Assembly (NCBI RefSeq): GCF_040712315.1
Contig: NC_134017.1
Coordinates: 13,422,001-13,486,000 of the forward strand
Length of the DNA: 64,000 bases
DNA from: Castanea sativa
Taxonomy: Eukaryota; Streptophyta; Magnoliopsida; Fagales; Fagaceae
Direction of reading: 5' to 3'
A program made the position numbers and the translations under genes. Below, piece by piece: positions 12,311 to 26,588 of the stretch (the stretch's first letter is position 1; each line of letters starts with the position of its first letter). The notes beneath the pieces were generated by a model. It saw nothing but the letters and a program-made list of their open reading frames with translations, ran no database searches and was not told the DNA's origin.

Positions 12311-13959
12311 CTACCTTGCCAAGGGAGTTTGTCCAGTATGCACAAAGTTCATTCCACTGATTTGGTTTAAATCTATCTCAAAGCCCTCATGCTTCCGAGC
12401 CAATTCCATTGCCAAACATTGCTTTAATTCCATCACTACATAAGTCATGGTTGGCCTTTGGATGGAAGTGGGAGACACACAAGCCATTGCCACTTCTATT
12501 GCTTTCCAAACAGAATTAATGTCGAGGTCTCCTTCTAACCTTGGATCCACAATATTCTTAACATCCCCTCTTTCAAGCATGGAACTAACCCATTTAATTA
12601 TATGTACTTTCTCTGGAGCTTTAGTGATTGCAAGTTGCCCTGTGATTATTTCCAATAAAACAACCCCGAAGCTAAAAACATCACTCTTCTCATTCAACCA
12701 GTTTGTTGCATAGTACCTGTAAGCCAAAGATGTAACGTAATCTATATCCAAGCAAAAAGAGAACCAGGTAATTAAATGATCTACTATTCCAAGTTATTTT
12801 ATGGTTAGTTTTGTGATAGGTGAACTTAAAAATATTGTGTCTGAAAATTCCACCTTCTCTAGTTACTTTGGTCAAACTGTCAGTATCTTGTTAAAAAACT
12901 ATATACTTGGATCAAAGGAAAGGGAAAAGAAAAGAAATTAAAGGCTTTAATAACAATGAGTTTTTGGAAAACTTCCGGAATGATCATATATCAGCAAAAA
13001 TTTCTTACAATAGCCATGCATTATGGGAATCTGAGCAATTGAATTGATATATGATTGATTTTAGGTTAAGTATGGAGAATTCAACAAAAGTTTCATAGAT
13101 TTTTTTTAATTTAAAAAAAAAAAAAAATTTAAATTTTTTTTATGAAAAGAGTTGTAACTTTATTTTAGTTTTTTGAGAGAGTTATAACCTATGGCATTTG
13201 CCAAATCAAGACACTAATCGATTTTTGATGTAGGCAGGAATTGAACTTCAAATCTCTTATTCAACCATTAGAAACTTTACCCGTTGAGCTAATTAGAACC
13301 TACTGTAACATTATTTGATTATACATTGTATGAGATATTTGAACTTTTCTATAATTTTCACAAAAAAAAAAAAAACTTTTCTGTAATTATTATAAAGTTG
13401 TTAGAAATAAATATTTATTTATGAAAATTATAGACTTTTTTGGGAAAAATTGATTTAATAATTTCAATTTCTTAATTATACTTAAACAATTGCTATTTAT
13501 TCCATACTAAAATATTTTCCAAAAATATATTTCTTTCATCAAATCAGCTTATTCAGAATTTCCGACATTTTCAAAATAGGATCAAGCATCTTGGAGATTG
13601 TGAAAAGTTGAATAAAATCTTTTATGGAGCTTTAACTTTCCGAATGTAATATTCAATACGTTTTAGAGTCTATTATATATGGATTCAGATCCTCTAGAGT
13701 TCTTAGGGTACTCTACCAAGTAGAGTTCATTAAATCCTAACTACTCTTTAATGATTTAATGATCTAGATTTTGCCATGTCAGCATTTCATTAATAATCAT
13801 CTTAATTGTTTTGTTTACAACATTATTTTATTATTTCAAGAATATTATTAATGAAATGCTGACATGGCAGAATCTAAACCATTAAATCGTTAAAGAGTGG
13901 TTAGGATTTAATGAATTCTACTGGTAGAGTACCCTAAGAACTCTAAAAGATCTGAATCC

Positions 13960-14015
<56 letters not shown>

Positions 14016-16415
14016 ATGTAATAATGCGGTGGACTGGAAATTTCCAATAGAGGTAAACGTTGGCTTAGAAACTAGTTCATTCTAGGCCTTATAATGTGTA
14101 ACTCAGTATTTTGAGCCTAATTAGGAATATATAGTGTGACCATAGTCGTATAGATAGATAGTATATGAACTTAGTATTATAGGTATGAACTTTTTAATAA
14201 AATAAAAAAGAATTGTTATTTATTGCTTCATTGAAACTATTGATTTTGTGGGTTCCAGTTAACTCAGCTGGTAAAATCTCTGATGGTTGTATAAGAGATC
14301 TGGGGTTCAATCCCCGCCTACACCAAAAATTGATTGGTGTCTTGGTTTGATAATAAGGAGCAATTATCAAGAGCGGACGTCATAGGTTGAAATTCTCTAC
14401 AAAAAAAACTATTGATTTTAGGGGGCATTTAATTTGCCATGATATTATATATACACTGTAATATGGATACCATTTATTTTGCTAAAACTGAAATAAAATA
14501 AAATAAACAAAAAATTTTAATGTCACATCATGTTAAGGTGCATCACATTTATGCCCACATCATAGCAAGCCAAACACCCCTTTATTGAGATGATATCGAA
14601 TAGTCTATGATGTTTACATTAGGGGTAGCAAAATTGGACACGATCCGCGAACTTGACACGACCCGACACGAAATTAGCAGGTTATGGGTTGAGTTTTAAT
14701 GAGTTTGTGTCATATTTGAGCTAACACGACAGACCCATTTAATGAACGAGTCGGGTTAGTGTTCAACACATAAAACCCATTTGATACGCCCGACCCATTT
14801 AGTTAAATGACATTTTACTAATATACCTTTCAAACTCTAAGTCTATAAACTTATTAGTTGTTTGGTTTTTTTTTTTTTGACATATTGTGATTGATTATTA
14901 GTGATATTGAGATATGCTTTAGTTTTGAATGATTATTTGTGATGCAGTTACTTGTTAGTTTTGAATTTTATATTAAAAATATTTATTTGTTTGTCTTTTC
15001 ATAATATTTTTTTCATTTTAATAAAATCTGATAAACAGGTCGGTACAACTGACTAGTTTAATAAATGAGTCGTCTTAGGGTTGAGAAATTTTGATCCGTT
15101 TAATAAACATATCTGGTTAGTGTTGAGTTATGTAGTCGGATACTCACGAGTAAATACAACACAACCCCGATACGCAAACACAAATTGCCACCACTAGTTT
15201 ACATTGCTTTGGAAAATTGTTTACTGGTACTTTTATACTTAATCGGGCTTGTTAGGAAGTTGGTTACTTGCTGAGTAGTCAAGCTCACTCTATTTCCTCC
15301 ACTTTTATTTTCAAATTGTATTGATAACAATTAGTTTTGAAGCTTTCATTGAGTTTTTCGCATTAAAAGAAATTATGAATATTGGAATAATATCAGACTT
15401 TTAGTGTTTAGTATTTTTGTCGTTTAGTATTTTATGCACTTGAAGTTTTGGGTTTTTATTTTCTCTAATATCTGAAAATTCTTTTGCCATACGAATTATT
15501 TTAGTTAGTTTTCATTTTTATTTGTTGAATAATATTTGAGGTTAAATATTAGTTTTTGAGAAAGGCTTTACATATATACTTGTAAAAGTAAGAACTTATA
15601 ACGTGTGTGATGCTTTTTGTATGCCTAGCTCATTCGCTTGACAAACACGTACATATCAAAAAAATTAAAAATTAAAAATTTAATGACCGCCAAAATTATG
15701 TAATTCGTCGAGAGCCTTATAACATAATTTGTTGGAGTCTTTTAGATTTTCCAACAAATAAATCTTGGGTTCAAAACTCTCACCATTTTTGTAATTATTG
15801 ATTTATCAAAACAAAAACAAAAGTATGCAATGCAAATACTCACTCAGGGTCAAGGTATCCTGGGGTGCCAACAACTTTTGTTGAGACATGAGTGCCACCT
15901 TCGTTGGGGATAACTTTAGACAACCCTAAATCAGTTAGTTTAGCATGAAAATTTACATCTAATAAGATGTTTGTAGACTTCATGTCGCGATGGATAATGG
16001 GTGGCTTGCAACCATTGTGCAAATACTCTAATCCTTCAAAATTGAAAGTTTAATTTCAGGCACAGTAGTTCAATTACACCAGAGAGAGAGAAAGAGAGAG
16101 AGAAATATGTACTTGCTGACCTTGTGCTGAATCCATCGCTATTTTGAGTCTAGTTTCCCAATTCAGTAAACATGCATTTTTATCTGTAAAGAAAAACAGA
16201 TCAAACTAAATAATTACAGTCTAATGAACTCACAAATTGAAAGAAATTTAATATTTTTATAGTGAAAGATTCTTAGTATGATCAATACCTGACAGATGCA
16301 TTGCCAAGTTTCCATTTTCCATATACTCATAGATGAGCCCAATATTGGTGTTTTCATGGCAATATCCAACAAAAGAAGTCAAGTTTTTGTGATGAACTTT
16401 TGTAAGAAAATTGGC
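12311..16415 (-). CDS. Exons 10-13: kinase C-lobe and tail
   Basis: Exon 10 ([19 protein letters not shown]...) carries the hinge [12 protein letters not shown]. Exon 11 holds [15 protein letters not shown]. Exon 12 holds the catalytic loop HRDMKSTN (residues 707-714), then TDLGLSK, then GTPGYLDPE. Exon 13 holds [18 protein letters not shown], the RPTM motif and the C-terminal tail ending TPLAR. HRD classes it as an RD kinase. The metal-binding DFG is DLG (727-729), a change in the middle residue only; lysine, glutamate, HRD and both aspartates are present. Active kinases with DLG are known, so loss of activity is not implied. Confidence 0.92.
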
Positions 16416-19400
16416 CTGTAGATTAAGGTAACACTTTAGTTCATATATCATGTGAACTCAAAAAATTTCATATATGATTTTCTTATACAAATATATAGAT
16501 ACACACACATATATAAGTGGGTTCGAAGGTTTTTCTTTTTATATATAAAAAAATTGTTATTTTAAATATTAATATATAATCATAAATATTTAAGTCAAGA
16601 TTTTATAAAATATCGTAAACTATTATGGCTTACCTTGGCCTACTGTTGTTTTAAGGTTACTGTGATCAGTTTAATATGGAATTAGGCAAGGGTAGAACTA
16701 GAATTTTATGAATAGGGGCCAAAATAATAATAAATATAAAATTGAACCAATTTAATTGTGTCATACAAGAAATATGAAGAATTTGGGGGAGGGGGGGGGG
16801 GCGCTAATCATATTTCTTTTGAAAATTTTAGGTAAATTTTGGGGTAAAAATCTAATATTTATGAAGTTTGGGGGAGTCAAATATATATATATATATATAT
16901 TTGGTAAAGTTTAGGAGACTTTAGGGGTAATTTTATAAAATTAGAAAAGTTTGGGGGGCCACCCTTTTAAGTAGGTCCACCCCTCGAAATAGGTTTTCAT
17001 GCCAAACTACATCAATTCTCTTGCTTTTGCTCTCTCTAGCTTTCTTTCCCCTACATTTTATTTATTTATTTTTTCTTTCTTTATTAACTTAATTGGTACT
17101 AAAATGACACTGAATGAACATACAATAAAGGCTAATTCTCTTTCTAGCCTAATGGAACCTTTAAATCCATAAGGAATTCCTTGAATCCACAAGGAGAACT
17201 TAAAATACACCAAGATAAAAAATTAAAGGAGAAGAAGAAGAAGAAGAAGAAGAAGAAGAAACCTCTCTTGAAAATATTATTATAAATATGAGTTCAAAAT
17301 TTTGTTTTACGTTGTACAAGCCTATCTAAAGGCTCCAAAAAACTTATTTTGCAAGTCAAAATATTCCTAAGCTGATCTTATTTAAAACCCTAATAGGACT
17401 CTAATTTGACCAAAAAACCCTTAGAAACCCTTAAAAACACTTAAAATCAAGCACATAAAATCTTAAATACTAAAATTCTGAAAATTAACTAAAAAAAAAA
17501 AAATAAATAATAAACGATACAAATTATCCCCCATATTTTGTCATACATTGTAGACACCTCATTTTGTACCCAATTAATTAACGTTAGTCCCCAGTCCCAA
17601 TGATGAGCTTGACATGTTTACAAAAGGTAATTAAGGTTATTTTGATAGTTTGGAAATAATCCTAACTCAAAAGTACTCAAATCGCTTTGAAAACGATGCT
17701 GAAAAATGACCTTTCTCACTGTTTGACCATAACTTTTTTATTCACAAAGAATTTTTGAGTGAGGCCTGTTTCATTGGAAAGTAGACATCTTGGTCTTCAA
17801 TTTGAACACAAATTTATGCCTAATTTGGACTAAAAGTTTGTGAGTTATGACTGTTTAAAGTCAGGCCATCAAGGCTGTCATAATTAGGGTTTCTAGGTTC
17901 GCATGCGTGCGTGAGGAGCATGCATGCACGCGCAGCCCCAAACCCACGTACAAAGGACGAGTTCCAAAGGCCTAGAACTTCATTTTTTAGGGCCCAAAGC
18001 CTCCCTTTTTGATGGAGCCCGACCCTTAGACCCTGTGGAACAGCCAAAACCTTCTATATGAGCCTAAAAACCCTAGTTTAAACATATAAATACAACCTTA
18101 TGCCTCAAAACTAAATCCCTAGCAAGGGAGAGTTGATTTTTCCCCTAAAATTTTCCAAAAATCTTTTCTAACTTTGAACTTTTAGCACACACATCATTGA
18201 GCACGTTTTTGGTTTTTCAAAATCTCCCTCTATTAATCATTAGGGCAAAAACTATTTTATAATCTCCTTTAAAACCTTTCTCAAATAGTCTTTTCAAGAA
18301 CATCTTTTTATTTTGAGTTATGATTAATTATGAACTATTGAATACTTTGATCCTCTTTATTATCATTCAATCTTGTTGTGTTGGCACTGAGGGGTTGGTT
18401 AAAATATCAACCAAGTTGTGTTCCATAAGTAAGGTGAGATGATTTTTGTATGAAATCTCTTGAATGTTCTACAAAAGTAAAAGCTAACTTTAAAAAGGTT
18501 AAACTTGAAAGAGATGATTTGATTGAAAAATTGGATGAAGCTAATAATTTGAATGAAAATTTTAAAAATTAAATTTCATCTCAAGTAGACAAAATTAAGA
18601 GTTTGGAAGAGCAATTAGTTGAATTTAAAACTGAAGTTGAAAAATTAACTTGTACCAAACTTGTTGTTGAGCCTAACTCAAAAGAAAAAGATTTTTGTAT
18701 TCCTCCATTTAAAGGAATAATGAAGAGTTGAAGGCTAATATTGCTAGGATAGACAAAGGTAAATAATTTGATGTTAACACTGAAGATTCTAAGCCTATGT
18801 CTAAAATTCCTCCTAGGTTGAATAAAAATTCTGAATTTGTCCCCACTTGTCATTATTATCATATTGTTGGTCATATTAAGCCAAATTGTCTTAAGTTGAG
18901 GTCTCTGTTAACCTTTAAGGTTAGACTTCCTTCTAGGAAGCCGAGTGGCTCTAAAACTGCTCATGTTTGACACCATTGTGGTGTTTCTGGACACATTCGT
19001 TCTAATTGCTTTAAGTTGTATCCTCAAAAGTAAGTGTCCAAACAGGCACAGGTTTCCTCTCAAGGATCTACACATTTGTTTGGAGAGTAATTAAAAGCTT
19101 TGAGTTTTTTAACTCAATTTCAGGAGAATTTTAATTCTTCTATGTCCTTTAGTAGACATACTAGGACATATGCCTTTTCATCTTCACGGCTAAAGACTCG
19201 TGCTGTGTGGGTGAAAATGGAGCCTAAGACTTAATTGTTTTTTCTGTTTGTCCTCTATTTTAATTCTTTCTATCTAAAGTAGAACTCTCTTTGCTTGATT
19301 TCTTATTTGCTTTTGGAATCATGCTTTCATGCATCTGCATATTTTTTTCATGCTTTCATATTGTTTTTCTGTTTTTGTTTGGTTGTTAAGTTTTTTTTGT

Positions 19401-22400
19401 TTGATTTTCAAAATAAAAAGAGAAAAATCATAAACATACAAAAATAGTGTGTGTTTGTGTACATTGGTACTTATGTAACTTGGGTGGCCATTGAAACAAA
19501 GTTTTCTAAACTTTTTATCTCTTGTAGCTTAGATGAACATCTCTATGCACAACTAAGCAAGTGAGCTTTGTGGCTCATGTTTGTGATGAGTAAGATTAAG
19601 TAATCTTTTGTACATAACATTCGTATCACTTTTTTTGATGGGCAGGACTAGAAAATCTTAAGAGAAAGGTATAAATAACCATCTCACCATTGTTGCCCAC
19701 CAATTATGAAATGACATCTGTATGCTTTGGCCTAGCAAAAGTGCAATGTCAAAAGCTTAACATCATTGGATATTTCTTTTCTCTCTCTTATGTGCCCATG
19801 CATGATATGCTTAAAAGAAAATATGCAAAGAAAAATAAAAGTAAAAAGAATCAATATGCTTTACATATAATTGCTAGCGTGTTTTCTAGGAGATGTGGGA
19901 GTTATAGGATGTACCTCGAATATGATAGTCTCCATCAAGTACTTATGATTGTGTGTGAGTTATACTTGTGTTAATGTATGCTCACTAAACTGTCTTAACT
20001 TGTTTTGAAATATAAAATTGGTTAGACTTGTTTAATGTGTGTATTTTGGATCTTTTTGCTTGACATTTTTCTTGTTGAGAGATGTTTTAAAGAGATTAAA
20101 ATGTTGTTTGGATCTTTCGTTGAGTAGCTTGCTTAATTGCATTCATTTAAGTGTTTTTCTCTTCTTTGAAAAACTGTATTTAAGCAATCTTGACAGTTTC
20201 TCGATACCTCTCGATAGCTAGCTATCCATCGAGACCCTCTTTCTTCTTGTCACGATAGAAATTAACGCAATCTCGATCCATCGAGATTTTTGGACTTTGT
20301 CCCGATAGCTTTTCGACAGATTCTTGATCCATAGAGAAAGTTTCAGTCTGCTTGATAGATGCTCAATAGCTGTTCGATTCATTGAGGTTGGCTTCTGCTC
20401 GATAGCTGCTCAACAGCTTCTCGATGTGTCAAGATCCTCTTGCATGCATTTTTTTCCACATGTTTTTTATCTTTCTATTATCTTGTCATCCACAGCATTT
20501 TGTTTCATTACATTCATGCATTTATATGGATTTCTTTTGCCTCCTTAATCATCTTTATGTTTCATGGGTGAAGCGTTCTAGCTTCTTGTACCCTTTGTTA
20601 ATCATGACAAAAAGGGGGAGAATTTGTGGTTTCTTTTTTAAGATTCTACAAGTTAGGGGGAGAAATACATGCCCTTGTAAGAGAGAGTTGCATTTCATCT
20701 TGTTAGGGGGAGTGTTTACCTCCTTATTGTTATAGGAGCTTCTTTTAGCTTCTTCTTCTTGTACACTGGTCTTGTGACCATGTTTACATACATTGTGCTT
20801 ATCTTTTATATATATATGATGTATGTCTTTCTCACCTATTTATACATGTGTTGTTTCTTTTCTATCTTTATACACGTGTTTCTTCATGTATGCAATCTTT
20901 TAATTTCTACTAAGATGTCTTGATGAGTTTTGTTTAAAGTGTTTCAGAAATGCAGGTTGTCAAAATCTTTCTTGCCATGAACTCTTTTCTTGTAAAGTTT
21001 TTCAAGAGTTTGTGTTAGGATAGATTTTATTGTTTTCAAAAAGTGAGTATGAGTTGAGTGGTTTATGACTTCTCTCATATTTCATTTGTTGTTGTAGTTT
21101 TGTCACGGATTGCCAAAGGGAGAGATTGTTAGGAAATATGTGATTAATGTTAGGAACATATGTCATTTAAGATTGGCTAATCCTTTGACAAAACGCACTT
21201 TACTTGTATTTGGATAGATCTAGGATGTGTTTAATACTGCAAAGAACAATAGTTCAAGTCTAGTATTGAAGCCATGCAAATCTATCCAAGAAAAAAAAAT
21301 GAAGAAGTGTTGATTCATTAAAGCTCAATAGCTGCTCAACAGATACTATCTATTGAGGCTCGACAGCTGCTCGACATATACTATCTATTGAGAATTACAA
21401 AATCAAAATTTTTCAGATATGATTTTAGGCCCATGCTGACATGTATGTGTAGGGTTTCTTTTCTCACAACCCTAGATATATATAAGGCTTATTTTAAAGG
21501 CCGCCACACAAGAGAATACAGGGAGAACATATGCAAAAGTGATCGAGTGATTATTCTCTCTGAAAGAAGCTACTACATCTTTGCGCTTTAGGGTTTTGTA
21601 ACTAAGTGCTTCTTGATCTTCATTGTTGATGAAGTGAAGAACTTTGCAACCAACATTTTCTTCAAGTTGGTGAGTTAGTCACTTACTAGGAGCCTTGCAT
21701 CATTGGTTAGTCACGTACTGAGATTCGTGTATCAAAAGAGTGGGGTTCATATGTTGATGAGTTCAGAGGTTTTGAAGTGGTAGAAGGTTTTTGCTGTAAG
21801 TTCATCTATGGATTTGTAGAGTCTAGGGACAAATGTTTTGTACTAGATTTGAAACTTCTCTTTACTGTAGTGAATTACTTTTCGGGAAGGTTTCCCCCCA
21901 GGTTTTTTACTGTAAGACTAGTTTGTTTCATTAGTTTTCCTAGGTCATCATATCTTGTCTTATTTAATTTTCCTCTATGCATGATATTGACATGATATTG
22001 ATGTTTGTTTGTTTTAACATGTTTTACAAAATAGATCTAATTAATATCTTGGGTTTAAAACTTGTTAATTCTATCAACCGGGGTCTAAATTTTTTAATAA
22101 CTTCAAAACTCTTTGGCCCTTCTTGGGGAACTTTTGAAGACCATGGTTTTCTTGACAAATTTTAATTGGTTTAATCCTCATTCTTATCTACCTAAGCAGA
22201 CGTCTTAGAAAGGAACGCCGCTTCTCCCACTAAATCTCCTTCTTGGTAGGAAAAAGACTCCTTTAAGTGATTCATTCACTTATCTTGCATCTCTTGTGTG
22301 TTTATGTTGCTTTGAGTCTATCTAGTTTTATTTCTTTTTAGATATGCTTGTTTGTTTGTTTTGTTTATTGCAATCTATAATTAAAAAAAAAATTCTAAAA

Positions 22401-25400
22401 AATACAAAAACAATGTGTGCTTGAGTATACTAGTACTTTTGTACCTTTGGATGGCCAAAGAATCAAGATTTCTTAACTTTGTATCTCTTGTAACTTAGAT
22501 GAGCATCTTCATGCAGAACTAAGCATTGTGAGCTTTGTGGCTTGTTATGTGATTTGTATGATTTAGTTAATCTTTTATCATTCACATCTTTATCACTCCT
22601 TTTGATGGAAAGAACCAAAAAAATCCTAAGAGAAAGGCATAAATAACCACCTCACCACTAAAATTCATCAATCATAAACATTTGTGTGCAACTCATAAAA
22701 ACTGTGCTCGGTAAGGTGTAACACTTGTATAGTAAGAACAAGATATTTGGCTAACATAATTGGGTATTTTCTCATCTCACTTATATGCCCATGCATGATA
22801 TGCCTTTTTACTTAAAAAGAAAAATATACAAAGAACATGTAAAGCAAAAAGAATCAAAATCCTTTTAAATATGGTTGCAAGCGTGTTTCTAGGAGATGTG
22901 CGAGTTATATGATGCATCTCAAAGGTGATGGTCTCCATCAAATGGTTATGATTGTGTGTGAAAGTTATTGATTCTCCTATATCATTATTCTCATATGATG
23001 GAAAACTTGTGCTTTCTTGCAAAAGTTTCACACACAACACACAATTCTTTACTACTATTGATACTATTGTACGGGCACAATGTGATTTGGCCATTTCAAG
23101 GAATACACGTGGTAGTATAAGCCTACTAAACTGTCTTAACTTTAAAAATAAAAAATAAAAATAAAACTAGTTATACTTGTTTAGTGTGTGTTTAGATCTA
23201 GGAATGCTTTGCATCTATAGTTTTTGATATGTTTGAATGCTTAACATGCTTCTTTGATGCTTGATTTGGTGGCTTTCATCTCATGTGTTTTTCCTCCTAT
23301 AAAAACCATGTTTCTATTTACTCAATAGCTTCTTGATACCTTTCGATACAAGCTTCTTCTATTGAGGTTTTATGGGTTTTTCTCGATACCTCTCGATATA
23401 TAGCCCGATCCATCAAGCCATATTTTGATCTCTCTGGTTGCTCGATAGAAGCTTAACACCTTCCTCGATCCATCGAAGTTTTTAGCCGTTGATAGATCCT
23501 CATTACCTCTTGATTTATTGAGAATTTGCTCTCAACACCTCTTGATACATCCTCGATCAATCGAGATTCCTGATTCTATATATACTTGAGGTTCAACCCG
23601 GTTCATTTCTCACTCAAATATTTCGATCTCTCTCTCTTCTTTCTTGATCCAAACCCTCTCTTTTCACCAAAAACCTTCTTTTCTTCAAGATTTCAGTCTC
23701 TTCCAAGCTTGAAATTCTTAGGTTGGGTTTCGTTGCTATGTGATCATATGATCATGCATTGCATTCTCTAACATTTTATTCACATGTTCATGAGTTCTAG
23801 GATAGTGTGATTGATTATATATTGCGAGTGTTGTAGTTTGGATTGGGTTCTTGTCCATGATGCAATTGTTTTTGCACGGTACATGCTCATGGATTCCCTG
23901 CATTGTTCTTTTCTTCTTTATCTTTCCTATGCATCGTTTCCATTGTGTTTTTCTGTTTGCTCCTTCCTTAGTTTCCGACTATGGCACCCAAGAAATTTGC
24001 TTCTTCGAAGAACCTGATATCTCGTCATGGTTCTTCATCTTCTTCTTCTCTTTCTACTAAAGATAGGTTCCATGATTTAAAATCCCAAAATGATTTTGAG
24101 AACTTTTGTGACAAGGTGATTCATTCGGAATGCCAAGTCATTTTGTTTGATTTTTTAGACACTCCTCTACCCGTTGCATTTAGCACTTGGGGTTGGGAAT
24201 CTCTCTGTGAGAAACCCTCGAGGTATCCCAGCATGTTTATATAGGAATTTTACTCTAACATACATGCTATCGATACCTCTATTCCTTAGTTTACTACGGT
24301 ATTCTGAGGAACATGTATCGTACTTATCCCGGAGCTCATTTTTGAGGTACTACATGTTCCTAGGGTTGCTCATCTTGATTATCCTAGTCATCCTCATTTC
24401 TGCTCCATCTCTCGAGGCGAGTTAGTCCCACGATTTTGTGAGATGGCCATGGTGTGGGATGATCTTCTTAATTTCACCACACATGACTTTGCTAAAGGTC
24501 CAAGGATTCTTAATATGGCGATGGCCTTTGTTCTCACACCATGGTCTCATTATAACACTATCACTGAGCCTCGGGCTCATTTTCTTTTCTCTCTCTTAAA
24601 AGGTCTCTTTACAGACTTTCCTTCACACGTGATAGTATCTATGATAGATATCTATCAAGACATTTCTACACATGATAAACTAATCTTTCCTTCAGCTATC
24701 ACATGCATTTTCACACACATGTACATCCCTATTCCTTTTACCTCTCTCTTCTCCATCATAGGTGCTATTAGTTAGGGATCTATATGAAGGAGTGATGCAC
24801 AGCTGGCCACTAAGGCCAAGCGGCCTTGTGAGAAGTTCACTCCCGCCTAGTAGGACGAGGCTGATTTTCGAGCTGCTAAGGAAGCTGCATATGCCTCTTG
24901 ACCCTCTTCCTTCTTTGCTCCATCTTCTTCTTCTGAAGTAGAGGCATCTCTCGCTGCCATCATGGATCGGCTCCAGCACATGTGTTCTGATTTTAGTAGT
25001 CATCTTAATCTTCTTTCTAATGAGATGTGTTAGATGAATACTAAAATTGGTCGTATCACTCGCCGACAGTCCCGTCTTCGTGGCTTTGCTCCTTCTCTCT
25101 CGTCTAATTCTTTTGAAGAGTTGTCTGATGGTGGAGATGATGAGAGTGATGATGCTTTTGGCTGTGCTTATGATGGTGAGATGACTATTTTTCAGTGATT
25201 CAACCTTTGTCACTTGTGACAAAAAAGGGGGAGTAGTTTTGGTTATGAGAGAGTAGTCACATTGTTAGGAGGAGGGCTAGACTAGTGATAGGGGGAGAGT
25301 GTTTTTGAGATATGTAGTGAGGTTTTGTTGTATAGTTTTCTCATTACATGTACCTTGGTTTTGTGACCTTTTACATACATTGTACTTCTTATATATATAT

Positions 25401-26553
25401 ATGATGATGATGATGATGATGATGATGTATGTTTCTCACCTTTATCTCACATGTGCTATTTCTTTTCTATTTTTATTCACTTGTTTCTTAATTTTTATAA
25501 CTTGTCTATATTTCGCACTTGATGCCTTGATGGATCTTGTTTGAGTGTTTTAGCTAAGACAGGTTGCAAGTCTTTCATGACATGAGCTCTCTTCGTGGAA
25601 AGTTGTTCAAGAGTTCTTTGCATTAGTTAGACTTATGTACTTTTTGTGTAATAGTTATGGAGATTGTTGTTTTATACTTCTCTCGTAATTATGCTTGTGG
25701 TTTTGTCATGAATTGCTAAAAGGGGAGATTGTTATGGTCATATTTTTTTATGTAATTGGCTAATCCTTTGACAAAATTCATTTTACTTGTAATTTGGTAG
25801 ATCTAAGTTGGGTTTGATATGTCAAGAAGTATGCTGTTCAAACATATTAAGTGATATCATTAAAAACATAAAGTTGATCCAAGAAACAAGTGAAGAAAAG
25901 CATTTTCATTAAGTCTCGACACAAGCTTAACAGATGCTTCTATCGAAGTTTAATGGAGAAGTTAGACACAAGCTCGATCTATCGAGATCTACGATTTCAT
26001 AATTTTCATATTTGAACTTCGGCCCATGATGATTTGGATGATCAGGGGGCTGTTTGGATTTGTTGTTTTCATATAACTTTGTTTCCATCACCCATAACTC
26101 AAAATATGTGGGTCCCATGAAAAAAAAAAAAACTCAGTTTGGATTTTTTTTCAAGTTTAGTTTCCATCACTCAATTCTTTGATTTTTTAGTGATGAGTTA
26201 TGGAAACTGAAAACACATTTTAGGTGTTTTCAAGTTATGGAAACAGAGTTATGATGGCATTTTGGTAATTAAACCCACTTCACAAGACCCACTAGTCTTG
26301 TCAAGTCAGGTTTCCCTTCTCTCTCCCACCGGTCACTCTCTCTTTTCTTTTCTTTTTTTTTTCTCCAATTTTCTTTCTTTATCTCTTCTTCTTTTTGTTC
26401 TTCTTCAGAGCAAAATCTCACCCACACCGTGTTTGTCCTTCACCCTTCCCACGTCAACCCATCTCTCTTTTTCCTTCACCGACCCACTCCAACCCATCTC
26501 TCTTTGTCCTTCATCATTCCCACGCCGACCCAGCCCTCTCCATCCACAGTCTT

Positions 26554-26588
<35 letters not shown>

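Larger units (their letters stand above)
12717..15843 (-). other. Intron 12 of the receptor kinase, 3.1 kb, MITE and SINE rich
   Basis: Donor GA|GTGAGT at 15844/15843 and acceptor TTACAG| at 12717. It holds two SINE copies, a Mutator-type MITE, a (TA)n(CA)n microsatellite and a hAT-type MITE, each listed separately. The remaining sequence is AT-rich with no further feature seen. Confidence 0.85.
22102..25729 (+). mobile_element. Second family A internal region
   Basis: Contains a spacer like 19234-20430, a promoter-like TATATATA at 23577, the MAPKK-type ORF from 23981, GGGGGAG tracts at about 25227 and 25290, and the polypurine tract AAAAGGGGAGAT before the LTR at 25730. No gag-pol enzyme domain is visible. 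A (GAT)n run lies at 25402-25427. It is probably a non-autonomous or deleted element. Confidence 0.7.

Noticed and set aside
14247..14405. tRNA gene
   Set aside because: Boxes A and B are present, but there is no cloverleaf, and the TSD and A tail identify a SINE. The same holds for 51535 and 61104.
12311..16415. Separate truncated kinase gene
   Set aside because: Exon phases and family exon structure join it to 39620-42430 as one gene.
18581..18874. 97-codon minus-strand frame
   Set aside because: Antisense shadow of the Copia-like gag remnant.
22102..22330. Primer-binding site and gag after the LTR at 21127
   Set aside because: No TGG-starting tRNA complement and no gag-like motif could be found at the expected place.
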